From: Halorussus amylolyticus
Lineage (GTDB): Archaea > Halobacteriota > Halobacteria > Halobacteriales > Haladaptataceae
Direction: 5' to 3'
DNA: 64,000 bases
Assembly: GCF_004143485.2 (NCBI RefSeq)
Contig: NZ_RXOB02000022.1
Coordinates: 1-64,000, forward strand
Shown: piece by piece, positions 1 through 9,052 of the stretch
Layout: each line of letters starts with the position of its first letter
Numbering within the stretch: the stretch's first letter is position 1
Position numbers and translations under genes: made by a program
Notes under the pieces: generated by a model
Seen by the model: only the letters and a program-made list of their open reading frames with translations
What the model was told of the DNA's origin: nothing
Databases searched by the model: none

Positions 1-336
1 GCTCTCGACGCTCTCGTCTACCGTCTCGTCGTGGAGGCTGATTACTTCGTCCACCGCATCGATGAGCCATCCCACGGTTCCGTCGCCGTCGGTTTCGAGG
101 ACGACCACCCGGTCGCCGGTCTCCGTTTCGTCCAAATCGAGTACCTTCTTCGGGTTGATGATAGTGGTCGTCGCGCCGCGAAGGTCCATCACGCCTTCGA
201 CACGAGGCTCGGCGTTCGGGAGCGGTGTCAGTTCGCCCTTGTCCACGATTTCATCGACGTGTGCGATGTCGATGCAGTATTTTCGGTCCTCGAGCCGAAA
301 TTCGAGGACTTGCACGTCGCCAACTGTCTTCGACAT
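1..336 (-). CDS. cheW: CheW chemotaxis coupling protein (C-terminal end beyond window)
   Basis: CheW is the cytoplasmic scaffold that links methyl-accepting transducers to the CheA kinase. Seen: 112 residues opening MSKTVGDVQVLEFRLED, followed by the CheW fold with the hallmark DLRG (residues 51-54, in GVMDLRG). It is read from the ATG at 336, preceded by a good Shine-Dalgarno GGGAGGT about 9 nt upstream. The reading frame is open to position 1, so the 3' end lies outside the window. It is divergent from the HTH gene at 450 and sits beside archaellin, transducer and CheF genes, which supports a role in archaellum-driven taxis. Confidence 0.93.
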   Translation of the reverse strand, partial: MSKTVGDVQVLEFRLEDRKYCIDIAHVDEIVDKGELTPLPNAEPRVEGVMDLRGATTTIINPKKVLDLDETETGDRVVVLETDGDGTVGWLIDAVDEVISLHDETVDESVES

Positions 337-415
337 GGGTAGAACCTCCCGCGGCGGTCACTTATCTGTTCCGACGCCGACCAGTCCGTGTCGGCTGACT
401 GGTCTCCTACGGTAT

Positions 416-447
416 CTTTTTAACGTCCCGTTATCAAACGCGATAAC
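416..447 (+). promoter_or_regulatory. TATA box and overlapping inverted-repeat operator for the HTH gene at 450
   Basis: A T-rich box (TTTTTAAC, 416-423) lies 26-34 nt before the ATG at 450, the usual spacing for a leaderless haloarchaeal transcript. Between it and the start codon is an inverted repeat GTTATC-N6-GATAAC (430-435 and 442-447), ending two bases before the ATG. A dimeric winged-helix protein bound here would block transcription, so autoregulation is a reasonable inference. Confidence 0.5.
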
Positions 448-449
448 TG

Positions 450-788
450 ATGGAGTCCGTGGAGCTCCTCCGGGTGCTCGGCAACAAGTACAACGCCGAG
501 ATACTCCGGGCTACGAGCGACCCGAAATCGGCCCAGGAGCTGAGCGACGAGCTCGAAATCCCCATCGCGACGAGCTACCGTCGCATCGAGGAACTCACCG
601 AGGCCGAACTCCTCGAACTGTCGGGTCGGGAGTTCTCCGAAGAAGGTCGCCGAACCAAGGTGTACCGCCGAAACGTCGAGGCGCTCGAAGTGTCGTTCGA
701 GGAGACCACCATCGACGTGGACCTCGACGACCGCCCCGACGTGGACAACTCGCTCGCGGACGTGTGGCGCGACCTCAAGGGAGAGTGA
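450..788 (+). CDS. ArsR-like winged helix-turn-helix transcriptional regulator
   Basis: Small DNA-binding regulator of 112 residues. Seen: an N-terminal winged-helix domain (about residues 1-75) with the HTH in SAQELSDELEIPIATSYRRI and a basic wing (GRRTKVYRRNVEAL), then an acidic C-terminal tail. The ATG at 450 is leaderless. The gene is followed after 31 nt by a small membrane-protein gene and is divergent from cheW. It may control the adjacent motility genes or itself through the inverted repeat just upstream. The target is inferred only. Confidence 0.8.
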   Translation: MESVELLRVLGNKYNAEILRATSDPKSAQELSDELEIPIATSYRRIEELTEAELLELSGREFSEEGRRTKVYRRNVEALEVSFEETTIDVDLDDRPDVDNSLADVWRDLKGE

Positions 789-819
789 CCGTCGAACGTT
801 CGCCACTGAACACGAAACC

Positions 820-1101
820 ATGGAAACGATAGAACTGCTGTACGTCGTCTTCAGCCTTACCCTCGCAATCGCCGGTCTGTCGATGGTCGGACTCGCGATA
901 CGGGCGTACAACCGTACGTCCAGGCGAGCGATGTTTCATCTCTCGGTCGGCTTCGCGCTCATCGTCGCGGCCGCCGTCACCACGACGGTCAGCGCCTTCG
1001 CCACGGAGTTTCAGAACACGCAGATGCTGTTGTCGGTCAACTATCTCATCACCACGGTCGGCTATCTGTTCGTCATCTACAGTATCACGGGCGACCGGTA
1101 G
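820..1101 (+). CDS. small membrane protein (DUF7521-like)
   Basis: Protein of 93 residues with three predicted membrane helices (about residues 4-27, 38-60 and 70-89) and short polar loops (RAYNRTSRRA; DR at the end). It resembles a small haloarchaeal family (DUF7521, by recollection) often found next to ArsR-like regulators. It probably shares a transcript with the upstream HTH gene, 31 nt away. Function unknown; the pairing suggests a membrane-associated partner of the regulator. Confidence 0.7.
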   Translation: METIELLYVVFSLTLAIAGLSMVGLAIRAYNRTSRRAMFHLSVGFALIVAAAVTTTVSAFATEFQNTQMLLSVNYLITTVGYLFVIYSITGDR

Positions 1102-1292
1102 CGGCAACTGATATCGAATCGACAGGTGTCGCGACCATATCGTCCTGATCGGCGGATTGACCCGTTCTCACGCTCGTTTCGAATAATATCACGTCTGATA
1201 ATCGGTACCTTAGATTTATTAGGTAGGTTCGTTTCGTTCCGAATAGAGTCCGCAGTCAATGACGGATTGACGGCCGGACGGGAAGTGAGAAC

Positions 1293-1916
1293 ATGAAAGA
1301 CAAAATCCAAGAACGCTTAAATAACAGAGGTCAGGTGGGTATCGGTACGCTCATCGTGTTCATCGCGATGGTGCTGGTCGCCGCGATTGCGGCGGGCGTG
1401 CTCATCAACACCGCTGGGTTCCTCCAGACCAAGTCCGAACAGACCGGGCAGGAGAGCAGTGCCCAAGTGTCGAACCGGGTGCAGGTCGTCAGCGGCTTCG
1501 GTAACGTCGCCAACGACGAGAAGGTCGATTACGTGAACCTGACGGTGATGCGCGGGTCGGGCGGCGACGACATCAACCTCTCGACCTCCACCATCGAGTG
1601 GATCGGTCCGAACGAGGCCAAGACCCTGACGGCGGGTGACCTCGAGGATTCGGTCGAAAAGCCCGGAGACGGTGATGAGGGCGACATCGACAAATTCAAC
1701 GTCTCGGAAATCAAGGACACCGACGACTCCGCACCGGTGCTCAACAGCCAGGACGACCGCTTCCGCATCTCGATGAACGCCACCGCCATCGGCGGTGAGC
1801 GTCTCGGCGAAGGCCAGACGGTGGAGCTGAAACTCACCACCCAGTACGGTGCGGTCACCATCTACCGCGCGAACGTCCCGCAGTCGCTCTCCCAGGAGAG
1901 CGCAGTTACAGTCTAA
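1293..1916 (+). CDS. archaellin (archaeal flagellin), major filament subunit
   Basis: Structural subunit of the archaellum. Seen: class III (type IV pilin-like) signal [13 protein letters not shown] followed by QVGIGTL, with preflagellin peptidase cleavage expected after Gly13; a hydrophobic helix (about residues 14-40) that forms the filament core; then a beta-rich outer domain. Several N-glycosylation sequons (NLT, NLS, NVS, NAT) are visible, fitting the glycosylation of haloarchaeal archaellins. Length 207 is normal. A T-rich box (TTTATTA, about 1214) and an SD-like GAAGTGAG before the ATG suggest a leadered transcript. Only one archaellin copy lies in the window and no arl accessory genes, so the assembly genes are elsewhere. 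Confidence 0.93.
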   Translation: MKDKIQERLNNRGQVGIGTLIVFIAMVLVAAIAAGVLINTAGFLQTKSEQTGQESSAQVSNRVQVVSGFGNVANDEKVDYVNLTVMRGSGGDDINLSTSTIEWIGPNEAKTLTAGDLEDSVEKPGDGDEGDIDKFNVSEIKDTDDSAPVLNSQDDRFRISMNATAIGGERLGEGQTVELKLTTQYGAVTIYRANVPQSLSQESAVTV

Positions 1917-1983
1917 TCGGGACTCGCCCGATTTCGACCGAGTACCACCACGTTTTTTCTCGCGTCGATTCGATTGGACAGTC

Positions 1984-3204
1984 GTGACCTCGCTGTTCGA
2001 ACTGGAGAAGTCGGGGGACGTCGACCAACTCACCTCGCTGTTGGCGAACAGCAACAGCGAAGCGGTCCGCCGACGCGCGGCCGAGATACTCGGCGACGCG
2101 GAAGGCCGTCGAGACGTCGTCGATAACGCGCTGGTGACGGCCGCCCAGGGCGACGACAGCGCGGGCGTCCGCGCGGCGGCAATCGACGCGCTCGACCAGC
2201 GACACGCGGTCGAGAAGCTCATCGCGGCGCTCTCGGGCGAGGAAGTGTCCGAGGAGGGTGCCGACTGGGCGCGCGCGGAGGCGCTGGTCGGGTCGCTGAC
2301 GGCCGACCAGCCGGAGTTGCGGATGGCGTCGGCCAACGCCCTGGGCCGCCTCGGAAATCGCGCGGGGACGAAGGCGTTGGTCAAGCGACTCGGCGACCCC
2401 GACCCGCGGGTTCGCGCCCGGGCGGCCCGAGCGCTCGGACGCATCGGCGACCCGCGAGCAGTGTCGGCGCTCACACGGCGGCTCGACGACGACCACGTCG
2501 AGGTTCGGCGCGAGACCGCGGATTCGCTCGGACGCATCGGCGGCGAGGAGGCGCTCGACGCGCTCGTCGGCTTGCTGGACGACGAGAGCGAGACGATTCG
2601 GCGCATCGCCGCCGACTCGCTCGGCAACTTCGGGAGCGCGAAACCGCTCGACCCGCTCATCTCGCTCCTCGACGACGACATCGAAGCGGTTCGGCGAGCC
2701 GCGGTGTTCTCGCTCATCGAAATTCTCTCGAACGCGCCGGGCCAGCAGAGCCACCAGCTCCGCCAGACGATGGTCGAGAAGCTGAGCGCGAACGACCATC
2801 GGAGCGTGGTCGATTCGCTCGTGGACATCCTCGAACAGGGAACGCAGGCCCATCAGCGCCGAAACGCGGCGTGGCTCCTCGGTCGGGTCACGAGCGACGA
2901 GAACCGCGAGGCGGCGGTCGAGGCGCTGGTCGCGGTCCTCGACGACAAGGACGGAATGACCTCGCAGTTCGCGGCGACGAGCATCGCCAACGTAGGCGGC
3001 GAAATCGCGGAGGACGCCTTACTCGACGTGCTCGACGACCCCGAAGCCGATTCCGACGCCAGAGCGAAGGCGGCGTTCACCTTGGGTAAGGTCGGCGGCG
3101 AGCGCGCCCGCGACCGACTCGACGGTCTCATCGACCGGACCGACGACGAGGAGGTTCGAAAACGCGCGTTTTCGGCGCTTTCGAAGCTCGGCGGGCGGGT
3201 GTAG
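1984..3204 (+). CDS. HEAT/PBS-lyase repeat protein of the chemotaxis locus
   Basis: Alpha-solenoid of about 406 residues built almost entirely of ~31-residue HEAT/PBS-lyase repeats (recurring R-x-R-A-A-x-A-L-G-x-I/L-G-D/G cores, e.g. RARAARALGRIGDPRAV and RRETADSLGRIGGEEAL). Such proteins are protein-protein scaffolds. The start chosen is the GTG at 1984 (TSLFELEKSGD); the upstream extension overlaps archaellin coding sequence and is not repeat-like. In Halobacterium a HEAT_PBS protein sits next to cheF and interacts with Che proteins, so the same adapter role is inferred here. Confidence 0.85.
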   Translation: MTSLFELEKSGDVDQLTSLLANSNSEAVRRRAAEILGDAEGRRDVVDNALVTAAQGDDSAGVRAAAIDALDQRHAVEKLIAALSGEEVSEEGADWARAEALVGSLTADQPELRMASANALGRLGNRAGTKALVKRLGDPDPRVRARAARALGRIGDPRAVSALTRRLDDDHVEVRRETADSLGRIGGEEALDALVGLLDDESETIRRIAADSLGNFGSAKPLDPLISLLDDDIEAVRRAAVFSLIEILSNAPGQQSHQLRQTMVEKLSANDHRSVVDSLVDILEQGTQAHQRRNAAWLLGRVTSDENREAAVEALVAVLDDKDGMTSQFAATSIANVGGEIAEDALLDVLDDPEADSDARAKAAFTLGKVGGERARDRLDGLIDRTDDEEVRKRAFSALSKLGGRV

Positions 3205-3270
3205 CCGAAGTTATCGCGCGTGAAATTTGCGTAAAGCTTTATATCCAGTTAGTGTCTCTTTCCGCCAAAG

Positions 3271-5214
3271 ATGGTCAGGGCCAGGCTCGCGAAAATTTTA
3301 ACGAGCGTCCGACGGGACACCAATCCCACCGAACGACAGCGGAACGTGACGTTCGATGGGGGTACCCAGACCGACGGCGTCTCCGTGTCGGCTGGCGAAA
3401 CGGTCACCCGGGCGGACCTCGCGGACGCGTATCGAGAGACGAGTGTGAGCGACGACATCCGTCAGTCACAGGCTGTCCATCTCGGGCAGATGCTCGACGA
3501 CCCCGAAGGCGTCACGGACGACGCCGCCGACCTCGGCCGACGCCACGCCGACGGCGACGTACCGCCCGCGGCGTTCGCGGCCACGTACGGTGCGGGGGTC
3601 GAGGCGCTGGTGGAATCGGCGTTCGAGCGACTCGAACACCGACTTGGTGCGGGCAACGAAGCGGTCGCCGCGGAGCTTCAGCGTGCGGAGGAGGAACTTC
3701 AGTCGGATATCTCCGCGACGTTCGCCGATATGCGAACCGGACTCGACGCCTACGGCGTTCCGACCGGTGACGGCGACGACGAAGAGGAACTCAACGTCGA
3801 CGACGACGACCTCCTCGATGGCATCGGCGTGCCGGTGTTCATGCTCGACACTCAGCGCGAGGAGGTCGCAGCGTGGAACAGCGCGCTCGAAGACCTGACC
3901 GGGGTTCCGTCCGAAGAGGCGCTCGGAACTGCGAACGTCAGCGAGTCGTTCTATCCCGACGGTCGGCGGGTCGAGACGCTCGCGGACAAGGTGGCGGCCG
4001 CACCCGAATCCGCCGACGTCGAGTACGACGTGGGCCGGGCCGACACCGAGCGGACGCTGTACACCGACGAGAGTACGATGATCGCGAGCGACGGCGAGGA
4101 GCGCAAAATCGAGTTCTCGGCGATGCCGCTGTACGAGGGCGGCGAACTCATCGCGGTAGTCGAGACGGTGCGGGACCGGACCGAAGACGTGCACAGACAG
4201 GAGGGCGTGACCTCGCTTGTCGAGGAGCTAATCGGCACCCTGACCGCGATGGAGATGGGCGACCTCTCGGCGCGAGCGACGTTCGAGGACGAACACGACG
4301 TGGTGGACGACTCGCTGGTCGAGGTCGTAGACCAGGTCAACGCGATGGCGAGCCAGTTCGAGACCCTGTCCGAGCGCGTCGGCCAGAAGGCCGACGAGCT
4401 CGAATCCGAGGTCGAGAGCGCGGCCGAGTCGGCCCGCGTTATCGACGAGCGCGTCGAGGAGCAGACCGACCAGCTCTCGGCGGTCGCCACGCAGATGGAG
4501 AATTTCTCGGCGAGTATGCAGGAGGTTGCAGCGAGCTCCGACCAGGTGGCGTCGGCGGCCGAGCAGGCGAAAGCGTCGGCCGACAGCGGACTGGAGTCGA
4601 GTCAGGGCGCTCGCGAGGCGACAGACGACGTCATCGAGATGAGCGAGGACCTCGTGGGGACCGTCACCGAACTCGAATCCCAGATGAACGAAATCGAGGA
4701 CGTGGTCGAGGTCATCGCGGAGGTCGCCGACCAGACGAACTTGCTCGCGCTCAACGCCAACATCGAGGCCGCCCGCGCCGGAGAGGCCGGAAGCGGGTTC
4801 GAAGTCGTCGCCGACGAGGTCAAGCAGTTAGCGAACGAGACCCGCGAGCACACCGAGGAAATCGCGAGTCGCATCGAGGAGATACAGTCGCAGGCCAACG
4901 AGACCGTCGTGGCGGTCGAGGAGTCGAACGACCAAGTCAAGTACGCGGGTGACGAAATCGAGGACGCGCTCGTCGCGCTCGAAGAAATCGCCGACGCGGT
5001 CGAGGAGGCCGCGACCGGCGTCACCGAGGTCGCGGAGGCCAACGACGAGCAGGCCACGAACGTCGAGGAGGTGATGGCGACCGTCGAGGACGTGCGCGAC
5101 CAGACGCGGGCGGTCGAATCGGCGACCGACGAAATCGTCTCCGCGACGCAGAAGCAGACCGAAGCTATCCACGAACTGTCGGGCCGCGTGGACGAGATGC
5201 GAGACGAGACCTGA
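3271..5214 (+). CDS. soluble methyl-accepting taxis transducer with PAS domain
   Basis: Cytoplasmic transducer of 647 residues with no membrane helix. Order: helical N-terminal region (about 40-165), PAS domain (about 185-305, starting DDLLDGIGVPVFMLD), HAMP-like helix, then a long MCP signalling coiled coil with the conserved hairpin tip near residues 485-510 (DQTNLLALNANIEAARAGE). Glu/Gln-rich methylation helices flank the tip. The N-terminal segment LGRRHADGDVPPAAFAATYG resembles the heme-coupled part of sensor globins, but too little of the fold is present to call it. Layout and position between the HEAT gene and cheF resemble Htr15-type transducers of Halobacterium. TATA-like CTTTATATC lies about 35 nt upstream. 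Confidence 0.9.
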   Translation: MVRARLAKILTSVRRDTNPTERQRNVTFDGGTQTDGVSVSAGETVTRADLADAYRETSVSDDIRQSQAVHLGQMLDDPEGVTDDAADLGRRHADGDVPPAAFAATYGAGVEALVESAFERLEHRLGAGNEAVAAELQRAEEELQSDISATFADMRTGLDAYGVPTGDGDDEEELNVDDDDLLDGIGVPVFMLDTQREEVAAWNSALEDLTGVPSEEALGTANVSESFYPDGRRVETLADKVAAAPESADVEYDVGRADTERTLYTDESTMIASDGEERKIEFSAMPLYEGGELIAVVETVRDRTEDVHRQEGVTSLVEELIGTLTAMEMGDLSARATFEDEHDVVDDSLVEVVDQVNAMASQFETLSERVGQKADELESEVESAAESARVIDERVEEQTDQLSAVATQMENFSASMQEVAASSDQVASAAEQAKASADSGLESSQGAREATDDVIEMSEDLVGTVTELESQMNEIEDVVEVIAEVADQTNLLALNANIEAARAGEAGSGFEVVADEVKQLANETREHTEEIASRIEEIQSQANETVVAVEESNDQVKYAGDEIEDALVALEEIADAVEEAATGVTEVAEANDEQATNVEEVMATVEDVRDQTRAVESATDEIVSATQKQTEAIHELSGRVDEMRDET

Positions 5215-5320
5215 ACGTCGCCGGTTCCATGACCGCTCTATCGAACTTCGAGTGCCCCGAGACGAGTCCCGGCGGTGACGTCCCCGAGGGGAACGCGCTG
5301 CGGAGAGCCAGATATCACGC

Positions 5321-6187
5321 ATGAGTGAAGGCGAGTACAAAATCACGGACACGCAGGGTCGGTTCCTGCAGGTCGTAAAAAAGGGCCGGAAGCTGAACGA
5401 CCCCGACTGGACCAGCGGCCGCATTCTGCTGTCGAACAAGCGACTGGTGCTGGCGGGAAACAGCGGCAAGCGGAACATCCCACTGTCGAGCCTCGACGGC
5501 CTGAAGGGGCGCTACGACGTGAACCAGGCGGTCGCGAGCGTCTCGGACTACCTCAGCATCGAGTTCGACAACAACGTCGTGCTGCTGGCGACGAACATCG
5601 ACATCGAGGAGTTCGAGACCGACGTGTACGGCGCGCTCTTAGACCAGAAGATGATTCTGACCAAGCACCCCGCGGTCGAGGGGGGCGTGGTGCAGGACAC
5701 CGACTGGGAGAAAGCCCGCATCAAGATTTCCGAGGAGGCGGTCAACGTCGCTATCGCGTCGGGCACGTTCGTCGGCATCGAACTCGACGACATCGGGTCG
5801 GTGAACCGGGCGACTCGAACCGTGCAGGGCGAGCAGCGAACCGTCCTCGAAGTCGAGCACACGCAGGGCGAGACCAGCGTCCAGACGTACATCTCGGGCC
5901 AGACCCGGCGGTGTTCGCTCTTGGAGTCGCTCCTCCGGAAGGGCGAGCGAAAGAGCAAGGGCGGGGTCGAACTCAACGAAATCGAGAAGGAGGTGCTGAT
6001 GGCGCTCTACTCGGGCGTCTCGCCCTTCGAAATCCCGGACTTTCTCGGGATGGACGTAGACGAAGTCGAGAGCATCTTCGACCGCCTCATCGAACTCGAC
6101 GTGCTGGAGGAGGTCCGAAAGCGGCGCGAAGTGAGTTTGAAGACTCGCGGGCGCAACATCGCCAGCGAGTCCATCAACGACAAGTGA
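5321..6187 (+). CDS. cheF: CheF archaeal chemotaxis adapter (DUF439)
   Basis: CheF connects the bacterial-type chemotaxis system (CheY, CheC, CheD) to the archaellum motor. Seen: 288 residues opening MSEGEYKITDTQGRF, the CheF/DUF439 body with repeated beta-rich segments (e.g. LSNKRLVLAGNSGKRNIPLS), and a C-terminal winged-helix-like segment (about 215-280, EIEKEVLMALYSGVSPFEI). The gene follows the transducer by about 100 nt and probably ends the taxis transcription unit. Family assignment rests on sequence recognition and the che/arl neighbourhood. Confidence 0.88.
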   Translation: MSEGEYKITDTQGRFLQVVKKGRKLNDPDWTSGRILLSNKRLVLAGNSGKRNIPLSSLDGLKGRYDVNQAVASVSDYLSIEFDNNVVLLATNIDIEEFETDVYGALLDQKMILTKHPAVEGGVVQDTDWEKARIKISEEAVNVAIASGTFVGIELDDIGSVNRATRTVQGEQRTVLEVEHTQGETSVQTYISGQTRRCSLLESLLRKGERKSKGGVELNEIEKEVLMALYSGVSPFEIPDFLGMDVDEVESIFDRLIELDVLEEVRKRREVSLKTRGRNIASESINDK

Positions 6188-6283
6188 CCACGTTGGGGAA
6201 TGTGGTTTGTCGCTTCTAGACCTCTCGGCATTGATTCGGGCCTGCGTTTGTGACCGGGAATTTGCCGCACTCCTCGTAGCGTT

Positions 6284-6324
6284 GAAGCGACTGGGTTCTA
6301 ACGACGAAGCGACTGGGTTCTAAC
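6284..6324. repeat. tandem duplication of a 19-bp unit
   Basis: The 19-mer GAAGCGACTGGGTTCTAAC occurs twice (6284-6302 and 6306-6324), a 22-bp period, directly before repeat element copy A in the convergent gap between cheF and the protease gene. Confidence 0.85.
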
Positions 6325-6330
6325 TTCGAA

Positions 6331-6473
6331 GCTACCTACTCCCGGTGCCTATGAGAACCGCACCGCACCGCACCGCACCGCACCGCACCGCGCCCCGTTC
6401 CTCCCCGCGGGCGTCTGCGCTCGGTCGCCCGCACCGCAGACGCGACCGAGCGCAGACGCGGCGCGTCCCGTGG
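6331..6473 (+). repeat. intergenic structured repeat, copy A
   Basis: One of four related elements in the window (others at 23590, 25130 and 35069). Shared landmarks: head GCTA(G/C)CTAC followed by CCGGT and TATGAG, an ACCGCAC-rich segment, a CCTCCCCGC core, then hairpins whose stems differ between copies. Copy A has (CACCG)6 at 6361-6390 and a perfect 18-bp stem (6411-6428 / 6442-6459) with a 13-nt loop. It fills the convergent gap 6188-6549; no gene is evident there. Confidence 0.75.
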
Positions 6474-6549
6474 TCGGTGACAATTCACGAAACCGAAGTC
6501 AAGACGGTCTACGAGCAAAAATAGCGGCTCAAGAACGAAGCGCCCGACG

Positions 6550-7959
6550 TTATCGAGCGCGCTTCACCAGTCGGCGGAGGTCGAGGTGGCCCGCGCCGTG
6601 GTAGAGTTCGCCGCCGGGGGCGTCCTGTGCGGTCTCCTGAATCAGCGACTCGACCTCCTCGACGCTCGCGTCGGGCCGGAGCGACCGGACGAGCGCCACC
6701 GCGCCCGTCACCTGCGGGGCCGCCATGCTCGTTCCGGCCTTCCAGCCGTACCCCGGTTCGACCTCGCCGTCCGCTTCCTCGATGACCGTCGAGAGCACGA
6801 GGTCGTAATACCAGCCATCGACTTCGTCCACCGCGTCGGGGTCGTAGTTGCCGCCCGCCGCGCTCACGTCCACGCCCGTGCCGTAGTTGGTGTAGTTCGC
6901 GGGGTGGGCCGTCGGCTCTTCGAGCTTTTTGAGCGCCTTGTCTTCGCGGTTCTCCTGCTCGTCGTCCCAGAGGAAGCCGATGGGGCCGGTCGCAGAGACG
7001 CCGAAGACGCCTTCGACCTCTGTCGGAAGGCTGAGCACGTCCTCCGGGGTCATGTCCACCCCGGCGTTGCCAGCCGAGTTGACGACGACCATTCCCTGCG
7101 ACCGGGCGTAGGCGGTCGCGGCCTCGTACGACTCCTTGATGGCGATGACGCCGGGGTCTGCGGGGTCGAGCGGCGGGTAGCCGAGACTGAGGTTCGCGGC
7201 GTCACACCCCTTGTTCGCGGCGTCCACGATGGCCGCGAGTACGTCACCGCTCACGCCTTCCACGCCGGAGAACACCCGGTGGGCGACGACTTCGGTTTCG
7301 GGCGCGGTGCCGAGGACGCCGTCGTCGTCGGCGTTCGTCGCCGCAACCGTACCGGCGACGTGAGTGCCGTGGTCGCCCGCGCCGTTCGGCCGGAAGTCGT
7401 AGGGGTCGGTCGTGAAGTTTGCCGAGAGGTCGGCGTTGACGACGTCTGCGAGGTCGGGGTGGCCGTCGTACACGCCGGAGTCGATGACCGCGACTCGGCT
7501 TCCCTCGCCCTTCGTGGTGTCTTGGACCGTCCGGCGGTTGTCCGGACGCTCGCTCAGGTCGCCGACGCGCTGGGCGCGCTTGTCCCATTGGAGTTCGGTG
7601 TTGAGCGGTTCGCCGCTGTCCCACGCCGGACCCTTGCTCCCCTCGCCGCTCGCGTTCTGCTCTTTGACCGGTCCGCCGCGGGGTGTTTCGTCGTGTTGGT
7701 AGACCGCGATGTCGGGCGTCGTCGAGGCCGCGCCCGGAACCGCGTCCGGGTCGCCGCGCGCCGCGAGCAGGTCGATTTCCGAGATATCGTGGACGATTTC
7801 CACGTCGTCGGGGACCTCGCTCTTCGAGACCTCGGTCAGGTCTACGAGAAATCGCGTGTTCTTTCCGCCGCTCGCACCGACCTGTCCGCTGACTAACGCC
7901 GCGGTACCGACTGCGCTGCCCGCTGCTTTGAGGAACGTCCGCCTGCTATGTTTTGGCAT
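6550..7959 (-). CDS. secreted halolysin-like subtilisin-family serine protease (S8)
   Basis: Extracellular endopeptidase of 469 residues. Seen: twin-arginine signal (MPKHSRRTFLKAAGSAV), a prodomain of about 130 residues, then the S8 catalytic domain with Asp in AVIDSGVYDGHPDL, His in GDHGTHVAGT, the oxyanion Asn in NSAGNAG and Ser in GTSMAAPQVTGA. It ends soon after the catalytic domain, lacking the long C-terminal extension of classic halolysins. The ATG at 7959 is preferred because it puts the Arg-Arg motif at residues 6-7; another ATG lies six codons upstream. Export by Tat in folded form is expected. Monocistronic, convergent with cheF. Confidence 0.93.
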   Translation of the reverse strand: MPKHSRRTFLKAAGSAVGTAALVSGQVGASGGKNTRFLVDLTEVSKSEVPDDVEIVHDISEIDLLAARGDPDAVPGAASTTPDIAVYQHDETPRGGPVKEQNASGEGSKGPAWDSGEPLNTELQWDKRAQRVGDLSERPDNRRTVQDTTKGEGSRVAVIDSGVYDGHPDLADVVNADLSANFTTDPYDFRPNGAGDHGTHVAGTVAATNADDDGVLGTAPETEVVAHRVFSGVEGVSGDVLAAIVDAANKGCDAANLSLGYPPLDPADPGVIAIKESYEAATAYARSQGMVVVNSAGNAGVDMTPEDVLSLPTEVEGVFGVSATGPIGFLWDDEQENREDKALKKLEEPTAHPANYTNYGTGVDVSAAGGNYDPDAVDEVDGWYYDLVLSTVIEEADGEVEPGYGWKAGTSMAAPQVTGAVALVRSLRPDASVEEVESLIQETAQDAPGGELYHGAGHLDLRRLVKRAR

Positions 7960-8113
7960 TACAGAATACATATTCAATTTAGTACTATGTAAGTGTTTGT
8001 CTATCGGCTAATAAATAGAATACAACGTCTTTAGGAGTTTATTCGAACGCTAAAAATTCGGTTTCCAACTGCGTCGGGACGCCGTTCGAGACGCCGCCGG
8101 AAATCGTTGCAGG

Positions 8114-9043
8114 CTACCTGCGTCCCTTCGTCTCGGCTAACTTCCGAAGCCCTTCTTCCAGCGACACCCGCGGCTCGTACCCCAGCACCTCCCGCGCTTT
8201 CGAGACGCTCGCCTCGCTGTGGCGGATGTCGCCGGGTCGAGCCTCGACGTGTTCGATGTCGGCGTCGGTTCCGGTTACGTCCACGACCGTCTCGGCGAGT
8301 TCGTTGACGGTCACACTCGCGCCGGTTCCGACGTTGAACGCCTCGCCCACGCGGTCGGTCGTCGCCGCGAGCAGGTTCGCTCGGACCACGTCCGAGACGT
8401 GGACGAAGTCGCGAGTCTGCTCGCCGTCGCCTTCGACCGTAATGGGGCCGCCCTCGCGGGCCTGCCGGAAGAACGCGCTCACGACCGCGCTGTACTCGGT
8501 GTTCTGGCGCGGGCCGTAGACGTTGAAGTACCGGAGCGGCACGGTTTCGAGACCGTAGAGGTCGTGATACCGCCGGGCGTAGTGGTCGAGCGCGAGTTTG
8601 TCGATGCCGTACGGCGAGGTCGGGTCCTTCGGGTCGCCCTCGCGGACCGGCACCGTCTCGGGGTGGCCGTAAATCGCGGCCGACGACGCCAGGACCACGC
8701 GAGCGTCCTCCTCGCGGGCCTGTTCCAGCAGGCCGACGGTCGCGTCGGCGTTGATTCGGTGGCTCGTTCGCGGATTCGCCACCGACTCCTCGACGCTGAC
8801 CAGCGCGGCCTCGTGAAACACGAGGTCAGCGCCGTCCATCGCATCGGCGAGGAGTTCGGGGTCGCGCACGTCGCCCGTTATCAGTTCCGCGCCCGCAGGG
8901 ACGTGCTCGCGCGACCCGCCCGAGAGGTCGTCGAGTATCCGAACGTCGTTGTCGGCCGCCAGCGCCTCTGCGATGTGGCTCCCGATGAAGCCCGCGCCGC
9001 CCGTAATCACCACGCTCCGGCCGGAAATCGGTGTTTCCTCCAT
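8114..9043 (-). CDS. NAD-dependent sugar-nucleotide epimerase/dehydratase (extended SDR)
   Basis: Enzyme of 309 residues that interconverts or dehydrates nucleotide sugars. Seen: Rossmann NAD motif GGAGFIGSH near the N-terminus, catalytic Ser and YGIDK (YxxxK) signature, and the PLRYFNVYGPRQ and sugar-binding regions typical of GalE/UDP-glucuronate epimerase-like SDRs. The exact substrate cannot be read from sequence. It lies 9 nt downstream of the alkaline-phosphatase-superfamily gene and shares its promoter (motif at 10696-10714), so it belongs to surface-glycan synthesis. Confidence 0.9.
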   Translation of the reverse strand: MEETPISGRSVVITGGAGFIGSHIAEALAADNDVRILDDLSGGSREHVPAGAELITGDVRDPELLADAMDGADLVFHEAALVSVEESVANPRTSHRINADATVGLLEQAREEDARVVLASSAAIYGHPETVPVREGDPKDPTSPYGIDKLALDHYARRYHDLYGLETVPLRYFNVYGPRQNTEYSAVVSAFFRQAREGGPITVEGDGEQTRDFVHVSDVVRANLLAATTDRVGEAFNVGTGASVTVNELAETVVDVTGTDADIEHVEARPGDIRHSEASVSKAREVLGYEPRVSLEEGLRKLAETKGRR

Positions 9044-9052
9044 CGGTCCCGA

